A stretch of DNA of 64,000 nt from Pseudomonadota bacterium (GCA_018241025.1 JAFEEQ010000002.1:45604-109603); one strand, 5' to 3'. Positions 52,052-61,695 are shown, counted from the first letter of the stretch. The notes: a model not told the origin generated them from the letters alone. Numbers and translations: made by a program.

Positions 52052-53203
52052 ATGCGAATTCTGCCCGCCGCCTTCGGCGCCCTTCTGCTGATGACCGGCC
52101 CTGCGCTGGCCGATTGCGATCTCGCCGCGCCGGATGCCAAGGCGGCCGGCCCGGGCTGTGCCCATGCCTGGATGGACAAGAACCTGCGCCTCAACGATAT
52201 CGTGACCGTCGGCACGCATAACAGCTACAAGGCCAAGATCCCCGACAAGATCATGGCCCTGATCCGCATGGGCAAGCCGGCGGTCGCCGACGGCCTCGAT
52301 TATGCGCACCGTCCGCTCGGCGAACAGCTCGACAGCGGCGCGCGCGCGATCGAGATCGACGTGGTCTACGATCCCAAAGGCGGGCTCTATGCCCATCCGG
52401 CCGGCGCCAAGATGACCGGCGAGGTCATGCCGGACGACTGGACCGCGGCGATGAGCGCGCCGGGTTTCAAGGTGCTGCATGTGCAGGATCTCGATTTCCA
52501 TACGGTCTGCATCACCTTTGTCGCCTGCCTGAAAGACCTGAAGACGTGGTCGGATGCGCATCCCGACCATGTGCCGATCCTTGTGACGATGAACGCCAAG
52601 GACGACGCGATCCCGATGCCGGGTTCGGTGACGCCGCTGAAATTCGACGCCGCGGCCTATGACGCGCTCGAGGCCGAGATCCTGTCGGTGTTTCCGCGCG
52701 AAGCGCTGGTGACGCCGGACAGCGTGCGCGGCGATGCGGCCACCTTGCGCGACGCGATCCTGACGAAGGGCTGGCCGACTTTGGGCGAGACGCGCGGCAA
52801 GTTCATCTTCGCGCTCGACGAGCATGGCGACAAGATCAAGCCCTTTCTCGACGGTCATCCGTCGCTGAAGGGCCGGGTGATGTTCGTCGATGCGCCGATC
52901 GACTCGCCGGAGGCGGCGTTCCTGGTGCTGAACGAAGTCACGGACATTCCGGCGATCCGCGATGCGGTGCATCGCAACTTCCTCGTCCGCACCCGCGCCG
53001 ATGCCGACACGGTTGAGGCGCGCGGCAACGACACGACGCGGCGCGACAAGGCGCTGGCGAGCGGCGCGCAATATGTCTCGACCGATTACATGGAGCCCGA
53101 TACGCGGCTCAGCGGCTATACGGCGCGGATGCCGGACGGCGTGATCGCCGCGTGCAATCCGGAACGCCGGCCCGAGCGTTGTGCGGGAATGCCGGTGGAA
53201 TAG
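52052..53203 (+). CDS. Exported PI-PLC-like phospholipase C
   Basis: A 383-residue protein: signal peptide (about 1-20), then a TIM-barrel PLC domain with VGTHNSYKAK (catalytic His near residue 55), LDSGARAIEIDVVYDP near 93-108, and VQDLDFHTVC near 146-155 (second His). Belongs to Ca2+-dependent PI-PLC1-like proteins. Six nt after the hydrolase gene, so the last gene of the operon. Confidence 0.87.
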   Translation: MRILPAAFGALLLMTGPALADCDLAAPDAKAAGPGCAHAWMDKNLRLNDIVTVGTHNSYKAKIPDKIMALIRMGKPAVADGLDYAHRPLGEQLDSGARAIEIDVVYDPKGGLYAHPAGAKMTGEVMPDDWTAAMSAPGFKVLHVQDLDFHTVCITFVACLKDLKTWSDAHPDHVPILVTMNAKDDAIPMPGSVTPLKFDAAAYDALEAEILSVFPREALVTPDSVRGDAATLRDAILTKGWPTLGETRGKFIFALDEHGDKIKPFLDGHPSLKGRVMFVDAPIDSPEAAFLVLNEVTDIPAIRDAVHRNFLVRTRADADTVEARGNDTTRRDKALASGAQYVSTDYMEPDTRLSGYTARMPDGVIAACNPERRPERCAGMPVE

Positions 53204-53208
53204 AAGAT

Positions 53209-53322
53209 CTCCCCATCGTGGGGAGCTCGGCTCGAGCGGAGCGAACGCCGGGTGGGGGCTTCGCCATTCACTTCCCCACCCGAAATTGCTACGCAATTTC
53301 GACCTCCCCACGATGGGGAGGT
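53209..53322. repeat. Mosaic of three palindromes
   Basis: CTCCCCA-TCG-TGGGGAG (53209-53225), CGAAATTGC-TAC-GCAATTTCG (53281-53301) and ACCTCCCCA-CGA-TGGGGAGGT (53302-53322). The outer two are inverted relatives. The block GCGGAGCGAA..GGTGGGGG between resembles the repeats at 41670 and 42151. It lies between two convergent genes. Confidence 0.8.
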
Positions 53323-53329
53323 AAGACGA

Positions 53330-54247
53330 TCACCGCATCGCCTCTTTCCACGGCGTCAGGTCCCAGCCGGGATAGCGCAGTTGGGCGCGTTCGATCGTGG
53401 TCGGGGTCCAGAACGGGTCGCCGGGACGCTGCACGCCGAAGCAGGCGAGTTGTTCCGGCGTCGCGTGGTTGAAGATGTTCGCCCAGGGCTTGGTGTGATG
53501 GAACTGCCAGGCGGTGAAGCCGATGCTGTCGTCCTTCGCCTTCTTGAAGCAGGTCATCAGCGCGTAGCGATGGCCCTTCGGCGCGGTGAGATTGGTGCCG
53601 CGGTGATAGACGTCGATGCAGTAGGGGATCGCGGTGCCGGCGGTCGAGGCGCTGGAGCGGCCGCGCCTGGTCAGGTCGGTCTGGATGCGCTTCTGCACGT
53701 CCATGTCGCGGCTGAGCGAATCCACCGGGCTCGACACTTCGGCGGCATCGGGCCGGGTGACGTAGTTCATCGGGCCATGCGCGTCGCTGACGTCGCTGAA
53801 GTAGCAGAGGATCGTCACCGTGTTCTTGGTCGCGTCTTCGGACGGGACAGTGAGCGTGTGGTTCGAGAAATCGGTGTGCCAGGGTTGGTCGTAGTCGGAA
53901 TCGCCGGTGAACTTGGCCCAGGATTGGCACTGGTAGACGCGCACGTCATCCGTGGCGAGCGCCTCCTTGGCGAAGGCGATCAGCGCGGGATGGACGCCGA
54001 TGAGGTTGAGCGCCGGCGAGCACTCGATCGGGACGGGCTGGATGTCCTTGAACTGCGAAGGATGGAAGCGGCCGACTTCGCCGGCCTGTTTCTTTTCGAG
54101 ACCGGCGTCGGCGCCTTCACGGCCGAACACGGCATCGAAATCCGCGACGACGGCGGCGACCTCCTCCGGCGTGAAGAAGTCCTTGATCACGACCGCGCCG
54201 TCGCGGCGCCAAGTCTCGACTTGTTCGGGGGTGTAACGATCCTGCAC
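53330..54247 (-). CDS. PhyH-family (phytanoyl-CoA dioxygenase) oxygenase
   Basis: A 305-residue protein: the H-x-D metal pair in QPWHTDFSNHT near residues 122-132 and a later His and Arg in the C-terminal half, as in Fe(II)/2OG phytanoyl-CoA dioxygenases. N-terminal FTPEEVAAVVADFDAVFG is typical of the family. Substrate unknown. Confidence 0.85.
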   Translation of the reverse strand: MQDRYTPEQVETWRRDGAVVIKDFFTPEEVAAVVADFDAVFGREGADAGLEKKQAGEVGRFHPSQFKDIQPVPIECSPALNLIGVHPALIAFAKEALATDDVRVYQCQSWAKFTGDSDYDQPWHTDFSNHTLTVPSEDATKNTVTILCYFSDVSDAHGPMNYVTRPDAAEVSSPVDSLSRDMDVQKRIQTDLTRRGRSSASTAGTAIPYCIDVYHRGTNLTAPKGHRYALMTCFKKAKDDSIGFTAWQFHHTKPWANIFNHATPEQLACFGVQRPGDPFWTPTTIERAQLRYPGWDLTPWKEAMR

Positions 54248-54343
54248 GCCTATGCCCTTTCCTGCCTAGATATGGCCGGGGGGCAGAGACTACTCGCGCG
54301 ATGGCCGATGTAAATTGCCGGGCAGGTTCCGCGGGCGGAAACC

Positions 54344-54730
54344 TCAGCGCTTTTTCTGACGCTGCTTGCGGGCGGCGTAGCGGGCGTCGCGGGCGGCTTT
54401 CTGGTCGGCGAGGAGCTGGACGAGCTTGTCCGCTTCCTCGCGCTTGGCCTTCTCGCGTTCCTCGGCCTCGAGACGGACGGCTTCGAGACGTGCCGCTTCT
54501 TCAGCTGCCTTGCGATCGAGTTCGCGCTGGCGCTCGGCCGCCTTCTCCGCTTCGCGCGCGGCGTTGCGAGCGTCGCGCTCCTGGGCGATGCGGACGCGCT
54601 CGGCCTGGCGGGCGGCGAATTCGGGATCGTTCTGCGGCGCCTTGGCGCGCACACGGTCGAGCAGCGCCTGTCGGGCCTTGGCCTGATCCTGGAGCCGATC
54701 GTTGAATCCCTTTTCCTTGAAGCCGCGCAT
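54344..54730 (-). CDS. DUF6481-type coiled-coil protein
   Basis: A 128-residue protein with an N-terminal FKEKGFNDRLQDQAKARQAL stretch and then an almost unbroken charged helix (AREAEKAAERQRELDRKAAE, then EEREKAKREEADKLVQ) ending in KQRQKKR. It matches DUF6481 as I remember it. Probably a long single helix; RNA binding through the basic tail is only a guess. Confidence 0.8.
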   Translation of the reverse strand: MRGFKEKGFNDRLQDQAKARQALLDRVRAKAPQNDPEFAARQAERVRIAQERDARNAAREAEKAAERQRELDRKAAEEAARLEAVRLEAEEREKAKREEADKLVQLLADQKAARDARYAARKQRQKKR

Positions 54731-54843
54731 GAAGCCAGTCTGATCCTGAAGATGGTTACGGAGGACGCGAACTACTCCCCCGCACGGGGTTTTTCAAGGC
54801 GGAAATTGCCGTGCGGCGGACTTGAAATATGAGATAAGGCGCC

Positions 54844-56649
54844 ATGCCTGCGCCGATTTTGCTGCTTCAAGACATTCACGTGACGTTCGGAAACACCGCA
54901 CTGCTCGACGGCGCGGCGCTTTCGGTCGAACCGGGCGAGAGACTGTGTCTTGTGGGCCGCAATGGCTCGGGAAAATCGACGCTGCTGAAAGTCGCGGCCG
55001 GATTGATGGAAGCCGATGCCGGCACGCGCTTCGCCCAGCCCGGCGCGACGATCCGCTATCTGCCGCAGGAACCGAGCCTCGCCGGCTATGCCGACACCCA
55101 TGCCTATGTCGAAGCCGGGCTGATGCCGGGCGACGACCCGGCGCGCGCCTATTACCTGCTCGGCAAGCTCGGGCTGAGCGGCGCGGAGACACCGGAAACT
55201 CTCTCCGGCGGCGAGGCGCGGCGCGCGGCGCTTGCCCGCACGCTGGCGCCGAAGCCGGACATCCTCTTGCTCGACGAGCCGACCAACCATCTCGACCTGC
55301 TGGCGATCGAATGGCTCGAAGGCGAGTTGAAATCGCTGCGCTCGGCGCTGGTGCTGATCAGCCATGACCGGCGCTTCCTCGAGAATCTGTCGCGCGCCAC
55401 GGTGTGGCTGGATCGCGGCGAGACACGGCGCCTCGAGCAGAGCTTCGCGGGCTTCGAGACCTGGCGCGACCAGGTGCTGGAGCAGGAAGAGATCGAGCGC
55501 CACAAGCTCGACCGCAAAATCGCGATGGAAGAGGACTGGCTGCGCTATGGCGTGAGCGCGCGGCGCAAGCGCAACCAGAACCGTCTCGCCCGGCTGCATG
55601 CGATGCGGCGCGGACGGCGCGAGGCGCTGGGTCCCACCGGCAGCGTCAAGATGACGGTGAGCGAGGCGGAGCAAGGCGGCACGCGCGTGATCGACGCGAA
55701 GCGCATCTCCAAGAGCTTCGGCGACAATTCCGTGGTGCAGGATGTGAGCCTGCGCATCCATCGGGGCGAGCGCGTTGCCATCGTCGGGCCGAACGGCGCC
55801 GGCAAGACGACGCTGCTGAACATGCTGACCGGGCGGCTGGAGCCCGACAGCGGCAATGTGAAGATCGGCATCAATGTGACGATGGCGCGGCTCGACCAGA
55901 CGCGCACGGTGCTCGAGCCCGACGATACGCTGGCGAATGTGCTGACCGGCGGGCGCGGCGACCATATCCTGGTCGGGACCGAGATGAAGCACGTCGTCAG
56001 CTACATGAAGGATTTCCTGTTCTCGGCACAGCAGGCCCGTTCGCCCGTGAAGGTGCTGTCGGGCGGCGAGCGGGCGCGGCTGCTGCTCGCCAAGGTGCTG
56101 GCGCAGCCCTCGAACCTGCTGGTGCTGGACGAGCCGACCAACGATCTCGATCTCGAAACCCTCGACCTGCTCGAAGAGATGATCGACGAGTATCCGGGCA
56201 CGGTGCTTCTCGTGAGCCACGACCGCGATTTCCTCGACCGCGTCGCGACCTCGGTGCTGATGGCGGAAGGCGGCGGGCGCTTCATCCAGTATGCCGGCGG
56301 CTACAGCGACATGGTCGCGCAGCGCGGCAGCGGCGTCGAAGCGAAGACGGTGGAGAAGCCTGAGAAGACCGAGACCCAGAAAGACAAGCCCGCGCGGCCG
56401 GCGCCGAAGCGCAAGATGAACTTCTCCGACAAGCACGATCTCGAGAAGCTGCCGGGGCGGCTGGCCGAACTGGAGAAGAAGATCGCGCTGCTGGAGCAGA
56501 AGCTCGCCGCGCCAGATCTCTATGCGCGCGATCCCAAGGCGTTCTCGGCGCTGTCGCAGGAGCTCGCAGACGCGCAAGCGGCGCATGCGGCAGGCGAAGA
56601 GCGCTGGCTGGAGCTTGAGATGCTGCGCGAAGAGATCGAGGGCGGCTGA
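54844..56649 (+). CDS. ABC-F protein, Uup-like
   Basis: A 601-residue protein with two ABC domains: Walker A GRNGSGKST near 38-46 and GPNGAGKTT near 317-325, signatures LSGGEARR and LSGGERAR, Walker B LLLDEPTNHLD and LVLDEPTNDLD, and a C-terminal coiled-coil (about 535-600: KLPGRLAELEKKIALLEQKL) typical of Uup, which binds ribosomes and branched DNA. The second Walker B has NDLD rather than NHLD. Second ABC-F gene in the window. Confidence 0.9.
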   Translation: MPAPILLLQDIHVTFGNTALLDGAALSVEPGERLCLVGRNGSGKSTLLKVAAGLMEADAGTRFAQPGATIRYLPQEPSLAGYADTHAYVEAGLMPGDDPARAYYLLGKLGLSGAETPETLSGGEARRAALARTLAPKPDILLLDEPTNHLDLLAIEWLEGELKSLRSALVLISHDRRFLENLSRATVWLDRGETRRLEQSFAGFETWRDQVLEQEEIERHKLDRKIAMEEDWLRYGVSARRKRNQNRLARLHAMRRGRREALGPTGSVKMTVSEAEQGGTRVIDAKRISKSFGDNSVVQDVSLRIHRGERVAIVGPNGAGKTTLLNMLTGRLEPDSGNVKIGINVTMARLDQTRTVLEPDDTLANVLTGGRGDHILVGTEMKHVVSYMKDFLFSAQQARSPVKVLSGGERARLLLAKVLAQPSNLLVLDEPTNDLDLETLDLLEEMIDEYPGTVLLVSHDRDFLDRVATSVLMAEGGGRFIQYAGGYSDMVAQRGSGVEAKTVEKPEKTETQKDKPARPAPKRKMNFSDKHDLEKLPGRLAELEKKIALLEQKLAAPDLYARDPKAFSALSQELADAQAAHAAGEERWLELEMLREEIEGG

Positions 56650-56659
56650 CGCCTCGGGT

Positions 56660-58741
56660 TCAAGTGAAGCGCGCGCGCAGCCGCTGCCAGCCCTGATAGC
56701 TCCACATCGCCAGCGCGATGACGCCGATCGCGGCGAGCAGGTTGGTCAGCGTCGCGAGAGCACCCTGGCTTTTCGCGTCGCCCATGGTTCCGCCGGCGGT
56801 CGAGGTGAGATCGAGATACCAATAGTTGTCGTCGGCGATCTTGTCGGCGATGTCGGCCGCGTCGGCGACTTCGGCCGAGGCAAGCACGTTCTTGCGGCCC
56901 ACCATGCGGTAATCGAGCGTGAGCGTGTCGCCGGCGCGGTCTACCGCCATGGCATAGCTGAACCCGGCATTGCCGAGCGTGACGGACTTCGGCGCCGGCG
57001 GTGCGCGGCCCGGCGTCACCAGCTCAATGACATGCTCGCGATCAACGGGATAAGCGAGCTTGTAGGGTGTCGTGCGCGTGCCGTTCGGGATCTTGTCGAA
57101 GCTGTTCATGCTCGAAGCCTTGACCTCGAACCGCTCGAGCAGCTTGCCGCGCTTCAGGTCGGAGGCGGCGAGGCGATAGAACTCGCGCACCACAATACGG
57201 TTGCGGTCGCGGTCGTCGGCGATCTGGAGCGGCTTCAGCCGCTTCAGGCCGGGATACATGCCGGCATAGAACTTCAGATAGTCGCTTTCGAGCTGCGCGG
57301 CGGATATCGAGGCGATATCGGCGCGCATCGCATCGGCCTCGCCGTCGAGATAGGTGGTCTCGACACTGAGCGTGAGATCGGCGTGCTCGTCGTCGCCAAA
57401 GTCATAGCGCTCGACGGTGCGATAGGTCGGCTGCGAAACCTTGGGCGGCCGGACCGGATCGAGGCGCGCTTGCCCCGCCGCAAGCGGCAGCGCCCAGCCA
57501 TAGTCGAGCGCCGCGAGCCTGGGGAAACGCCCGCCCTCGTTGGAGCCGGTGGGGTCGAGCCAATAGGATTTGCCCTTCAGCCGGACCTGCACGATCGCGT
57601 GGTCGAAGGCGGTCGGCGAAGGCGCGACCTGGCTCAGCGAGGGCCCGTCGTCCATGTCGGTCAGCGAGACATGGGCTTCGATGCCGAGATGGCGCAGCGC
57701 GGCGGCGAGGAGCTGCGACTTGTCCTTGCAATCGCCGAAGCCGCTGCGGATCACCTCGGCCGGCGTCCGCGGCGTGTAGGAGCCGGCGCCGATCGACATG
57801 CTGACATAGCGCACGCTGTCCTCGACATAGCGCATGGCTTCGGTGATCCGGTCTTCAGGCCGCGGATATTTCGCCGCGATCGCATCGAGCCGCGCGACGA
57901 GTTCGGGCGTGAGCGCATCGCGGCCTTCGTAGAGCGGCAGGGCCCAGGCCACCACATCGGACCAGGATGCCATGCTGGAGACCGAAATCTCGCCCCAGGT
58001 CGGATACCAGTCCGGCGTGCCATCCTCGCCCGGCACCGGATCCGGATCGGTTTCCTGCCAGGTGTAGACGACATCGTCGCCTGCGCGGGACAGCGACGGC
58101 TTCAGCGCGGTGCTGCGGCTGCGCAAGGTGAGCGGCGCGCGATCGGCCGGCCACAGGATTCGATAGCGCATCAGTTCCAGCGGCACGGACCATTGCGTCG
58201 TGACATGGCCGAAGAACTGGCCCGGCCACAGGCTCGAATCCGACACCCAGCTATAGGCGTAGTCGACAATGTCGCCGACCTCGACGCCCTTGATTTCGAC
58301 ATGGACGGTCTTGTGTCCGTCGAAGATACCCTTGTCGAGGCCGTTCTCGCGGCGCAGGACCTGCACATCGGCATCCTTCAGCCGGTCATAAATCACGCCG
58401 TTGCGGATAACGCGGACCTGGTGGAGCACGACGTGCTCCTGGCTCGGATCGAAATCGACATCGAAGCGCGCGGCATCTTCGAGGCCGGAGCGGTCGGTGA
58501 CCTTGTAGACGTTGCGGCTGTAGAAGACGTCGTGGCCGTGGCCGGTCTTCACCTGGCTGTCGAGCAGGAGGTAGTAGACCCCGTCCTCGACCTGGCGCAT
58601 GCGCGCAGGCCGGGGTTGCGGCACGGGAACTTCGCTCACCCATGCGGGCGGCGCGGCGCGCGCGACTTCGGCGGCCCATGCCGTGGGACCGGGCAAGCAG
58701 AACAGAACGACAGCAACGACCAGGCGTGCGAATGAGCGCAT
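56660..58741 (-). CDS. DUF3857 transglutaminase-like exported protein
   Basis: A 693-residue protein: signal peptide (about 1-23), a DUF3857 domain (about 55-220), and a transglutaminase-like domain with GFGDCKDKSQLLAAALRHLG (catalytic Cys near residue 344), then AFDHAIVQV and YWLDPTGSNEGG (His and Asp). One TM helix at the C-terminus (LLAAIGVIALAMWSYQGWQR). Periplasmic peptidase-like function with the catalytic domain outside the inner membrane. Confidence 0.9.
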   Translation of the reverse strand: MRSFARLVVAVVLFCLPGPTAWAAEVARAAPPAWVSEVPVPQPRPARMRQVEDGVYYLLLDSQVKTGHGHDVFYSRNVYKVTDRSGLEDAARFDVDFDPSQEHVVLHQVRVIRNGVIYDRLKDADVQVLRRENGLDKGIFDGHKTVHVEIKGVEVGDIVDYAYSWVSDSSLWPGQFFGHVTTQWSVPLELMRYRILWPADRAPLTLRSRSTALKPSLSRAGDDVVYTWQETDPDPVPGEDGTPDWYPTWGEISVSSMASWSDVVAWALPLYEGRDALTPELVARLDAIAAKYPRPEDRITEAMRYVEDSVRYVSMSIGAGSYTPRTPAEVIRSGFGDCKDKSQLLAAALRHLGIEAHVSLTDMDDGPSLSQVAPSPTAFDHAIVQVRLKGKSYWLDPTGSNEGGRFPRLAALDYGWALPLAAGQARLDPVRPPKVSQPTYRTVERYDFGDDEHADLTLSVETTYLDGEADAMRADIASISAAQLESDYLKFYAGMYPGLKRLKPLQIADDRDRNRIVVREFYRLAASDLKRGKLLERFEVKASSMNSFDKIPNGTRTTPYKLAYPVDREHVIELVTPGRAPPAPKSVTLGNAGFSYAMAVDRAGDTLTLDYRMVGRKNVLASAEVADAADIADKIADDNYWYLDLTSTAGGTMGDAKSQGALATLTNLLAAIGVIALAMWSYQGWQRLRARFT

Positions 58742-58938
58742 CGCCGAACCCCAGGAGCCACCGCTCTACTGTCCAAGACCGGCGGCGAAATGCAACCGGC
58801 GTCCGCGACCGGACCGGGCCGGATTCCAAATGACTACGTCGCGGTGTCGAAGTTCGTGCATCCGATTTCGAAAATGTACGCATCAAACCGTCCGACATGA
58901 TGCGCACGACGCGCATCGCCGCTCTCCAAGGATATTCC

Positions 58939-60429
58939 ATGATACTTAACCATCGCCGGGTGCGCAGCCGCCTGGCCGCACTCCTGACCGCCACGATGCT
59001 GGCCGGCCTGCCCGCCCTGGCGGCGCCGCCATCCACCGTCCTGCCGGACACCGTTGCCGGGAAACTCGGCGGCGAACTGATCCGGCATATCAATACCGAC
59101 AGCCCCGCGCGCATCGCGCAATGGGCGCCGACCATACTCTCTTCGGCGGTCGCCGACGGCGACAAGGCCGATCTGCTGAAAAGCCTTGCCTCCGCGGTCC
59201 GCGACAGCGGCGGCGTGGATTTCGTCGACGCGCGCAACCAGGGGCCGATGCTGGTCATAACGATCAAGGGCCACCGCACGGGACGGCTCGCAGTCCTCGT
59301 TCTCGCCTCCGATCCGGCGCATCCCGACAAGCTGGCGCAGGCCGCGCTCCTGCCCATCGACGATCCGGCGTTCTACGCCGGCTGGCCCAAGGGCCCGGTT
59401 CCGCATGCCGAGGTCGCGCGCCTGGCCCGCGACGCGCTGGACAGGCTCGTGAAGGGTGCAGACTTTTCCGGCTGCCTGACCGTGACGGACGGCGACGAGA
59501 CGATCCTGGACGAATGCCGCGGCCCCGCCGAGCGCAATTTCGGCGCGCCGAACGACCACGAGACGCGCTTCCATATCGGATCGATCGACAAATCGTTCAC
59601 CGCCGTCGCCATCGCACAGCTTGTCGAGGCGGGACGACTGTCCTGGGACACGACGCTGGCGCAGATCGTGCCGGACTATCCCGACCAGGATGCCGCGCGC
59701 CGGATCACGGTGTGGCAGTTGCTGCACCACACCGCGGGGCTCGGCGACTATTTCGTGCCGGAGTTTTTCCAGAACCGCGAGAGGTTCGTCGATCCCGCCG
59801 ACTATCTCGATCTTATCGCCCGCCAGCCGAAGGTGGGCGAGCCGGGCAAGGACTGGAACTACAGCAATTCCGGCTACATCCTGCTCGGGCGCATCATCGA
59901 GAAGGTCTCCGGTGAGAATTATTTCGACTACATCCAGCGCCACATATTCGTGCCGGCTGGCATGCGCGACAGCGGGTTCGACAGCGTGGAAGACGTGACG
60001 CCGAAGCTCGCCACCGGCTACTTCCTCGACGGACCGTTCTCGACCACCTGGAAGGCGAACGCGATGACGCTGCCGTTCAAAGGAAGCCCGGCTGGCGGCG
60101 GCTATTCCACCAATGCCGACCTCCTGCGCTTCGCGCGGGCGCTGAAAAGCGGAAAGCTGGTCGGCAAGGCGACGCTCGACAAAATGTTCGCGGACGAAGT
60201 GCCGGCCGGTCCGGGTGGCTATGCCGCCGGGTTCGGCGACCGGCTTTCGCACGGACTTCACATCCGCGGACATGCCGGCGGCGCGCCGGGCATGAGCGCC
60301 GACCTCGCGATGGTCTGGGAGACGAATGGGGCCGTCGCGATCACCAGCAACGAGGGCGAAACCGCGACAGCCATGCTGCTCGCCGAGCGCATCGCCGATC
60401 TTCTCGCCGCCGAAGGCGCCAGGCCGTGA
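58939..60429 (+). CDS. Serine hydrolase (beta-lactamase/PBP fold), exported
   Basis: A 496-residue protein: N-terminal signal region (about 10-30), a hypothetical domain (about 35-160), then a class C beta-lactamase-like domain with SIDKSF (S-x-x-K near residues 215-218), YSNSGY near 308-313 and HAGGAP near the C-terminus. AAGGA precedes ATG 58939. It acts on peptidoglycan, D-amino-acid peptides or esters; antibiotic resistance should not be assumed. First gene of a likely operon with a sigma factor. Confidence 0.87.
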   Translation: MILNHRRVRSRLAALLTATMLAGLPALAAPPSTVLPDTVAGKLGGELIRHINTDSPARIAQWAPTILSSAVADGDKADLLKSLASAVRDSGGVDFVDARNQGPMLVITIKGHRTGRLAVLVLASDPAHPDKLAQAALLPIDDPAFYAGWPKGPVPHAEVARLARDALDRLVKGADFSGCLTVTDGDETILDECRGPAERNFGAPNDHETRFHIGSIDKSFTAVAIAQLVEAGRLSWDTTLAQIVPDYPDQDAARRITVWQLLHHTAGLGDYFVPEFFQNRERFVDPADYLDLIARQPKVGEPGKDWNYSNSGYILLGRIIEKVSGENYFDYIQRHIFVPAGMRDSGFDSVEDVTPKLATGYFLDGPFSTTWKANAMTLPFKGSPAGGGYSTNADLLRFARALKSGKLVGKATLDKMFADEVPAGPGGYAAGFGDRLSHGLHIRGHAGGAPGMSADLAMVWETNGAVAITSNEGETATAMLLAERIADLLAAEGARP

Positions 60430-60459
60430 GGCGCGAAACCAACGCACAGGAGAAACACC

Positions 60460-60819
60460 ATGTCGCCTGAAATCTTCATTCCCTTCGCCGTGACGGCGAT
60501 GCCGGTGCTGATTGCGCTGATCACGATGGGCTATCGTTACCAGCAGACCCAGGCCCGCTATCGCACACTGGTGCAACTTGCCGACAAAGGCGTGGCATTG
60601 CCGCCGGCCCTGCTCGAAGACGCGCATCCGCCTTATTCCGAGCGGCGCCGGGCGCTGGTTCTGATCAGCGGCGGCCTCGGCCTGATGGCGATGCTCGTCG
60701 CGCTGCCCTTGCAGCTCGATGGCGGGCAGAGCGTCGCGAGCCTGTGGGGCCTCGGCCTCCTGCCGCTGATGACCGGTCTCGGCTATCTCGCGAGCTGGTG
60801 GCTGAACCGGCGTGACTGA
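60460..60819 (+). CDS. DUF6249 small membrane protein
   Basis: A 119-residue protein: N-terminal TM helix (FIPFAVTAMPVLIALITMGY), a soluble stretch with RYRTLVQLADKGVALPPALL, and two more TM helices. Matches DUF6249. Its stop overlaps the sigma factor start by 8 nt, so it is coupled. Confidence 0.82.
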   Translation: MSPEIFIPFAVTAMPVLIALITMGYRYQQTQARYRTLVQLADKGVALPPALLEDAHPPYSERRRALVLISGGLGLMAMLVALPLQLDGGQSVASLWGLGLLPLMTGLGYLASWWLNRRD

Positions 60820-61378
60820 ACCCCATGCCGAAATGCGCGTCGATCAGGCTCTGGTGGCACGTGTGCTGCTGGACGGGGATCGGCGCGCTTTCGAGCAGTT
60901 GATGCGGCGCCATCAGGGCATGATCCGCGCCCAACTCCGGCGGTTGGCGAATGGCGACATGGCAAGAGCCGACGACCTGGCGCAGGAAACCTTCCTGACG
61001 GTGTGGCGTAAGCTTCATCAGTATCGCGGCGATGCGCGGTTCTCGACCTGGCTTTATCGCGTGGCCTACACCTGCTTCCTGCAGGCGCGCCGCAAGAACT
61101 CCTGGGCAGAGGTCACTGCACCCGAACCCGATCGCACGCCGCACGCCGCTGCCGCAGAGCTTCGGCTCGATGTCGAACGCGCGATGCGCCAGCTTTCCGA
61201 AGCCGAGCGGACGGTGCTGCTGCATTGCGTACAGATGGGCCTCAGCCAGAGCGACGCCGCCTATGTGCTCGACATGCCGCTGGGCACGGTGAAGAGCCAT
61301 ATGACGCGCGGCAAAGAGAAACTGCGGGCCTCGCTCGCAGATTGGCGCGAACCGTCACGGGAGAAAATCGGATCATGA
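60812..61378 (+). CDS. ECF-type RNA polymerase sigma factor
   Basis: A 188-residue ECF sigma factor: region 2 (LMRRHQGMIRAQLRRLANGD; DLAQETFLTVWRKL, about 25-75) and region 4 (QLSEAERTVLLHCVQMGLSQ; LDMPLGTVKSHMTRGKEKLR). GTG start overlapping the DUF6249 gene; ATG 60833 is possible. A membrane protein gene follows, overlapping by 4 nt, and is a candidate anti-sigma factor. Confidence 0.87.
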   Translation: MTEPHAEMRVDQALVARVLLDGDRRAFEQLMRRHQGMIRAQLRRLANGDMARADDLAQETFLTVWRKLHQYRGDARFSTWLYRVAYTCFLQARRKNSWAEVTAPEPDRTPHAAAAELRLDVERAMRQLSEAERTVLLHCVQMGLSQSDAAYVLDMPLGTVKSHMTRGKEKLRASLADWREPSREKIGS

Positions 61379-61695
61379 GCGAAGACGATTTCGTCGACCG
61401 CCTGTTGCTGGATGCATTCGAGGGGCCGGTGCCGGATGACGGCTTCAGTGTCAGCGCGATGCAGCGGCTGCCTGTAAGCCGCCGGCATCGGATCTGGCCG
61501 TTGCTCCTGGGTGTCGCGGCGGGCGGCTTTCTGTGCTGGACGAGCCTTGCATCCGCGCCGGTGTGGCACGCCGGCTGGGCGGACTGGCTCGCCGGCGAGT
61601 TGTCGGCGCGATCCATGATCGTGCTGGCGGCGATGGTGGGCCTCTCGCTGCTGACGCTGGCATGGACGATGGCAGAAGCCGACGACAGGCGTTGA
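61375..61695 (+). CDS. Small membrane protein, possible anti-sigma partner
   Basis: A 106-residue protein with a soluble N-terminus (about 1-35) and two TM helices (IWPLLLGVAAGGFLCWTSLA near 40-59; SMIVLAAMVGLSLLTLAWTM near 79-98). Its ATG overlaps the sigma factor stop by 4 nt. Position and topology suggest an anti-sigma or membrane partner, though it lacks a zinc motif. Confidence 0.65.
   Translation: MSEDDFVDRLLLDAFEGPVPDDGFSVSAMQRLPVSRRHRIWPLLLGVAAGGFLCWTSLASAPVWHAGWADWLAGELSARSMIVLAAMVGLSLLTLAWTMAEADDRR

Noticed and set aside
58939..60429. Antibiotic resistance beta-lactamase
   Set aside because: The fold is shared with many esterases and peptidases; the extra N-terminal domain and sigma-factor operon argue against a dedicated resistance gene.
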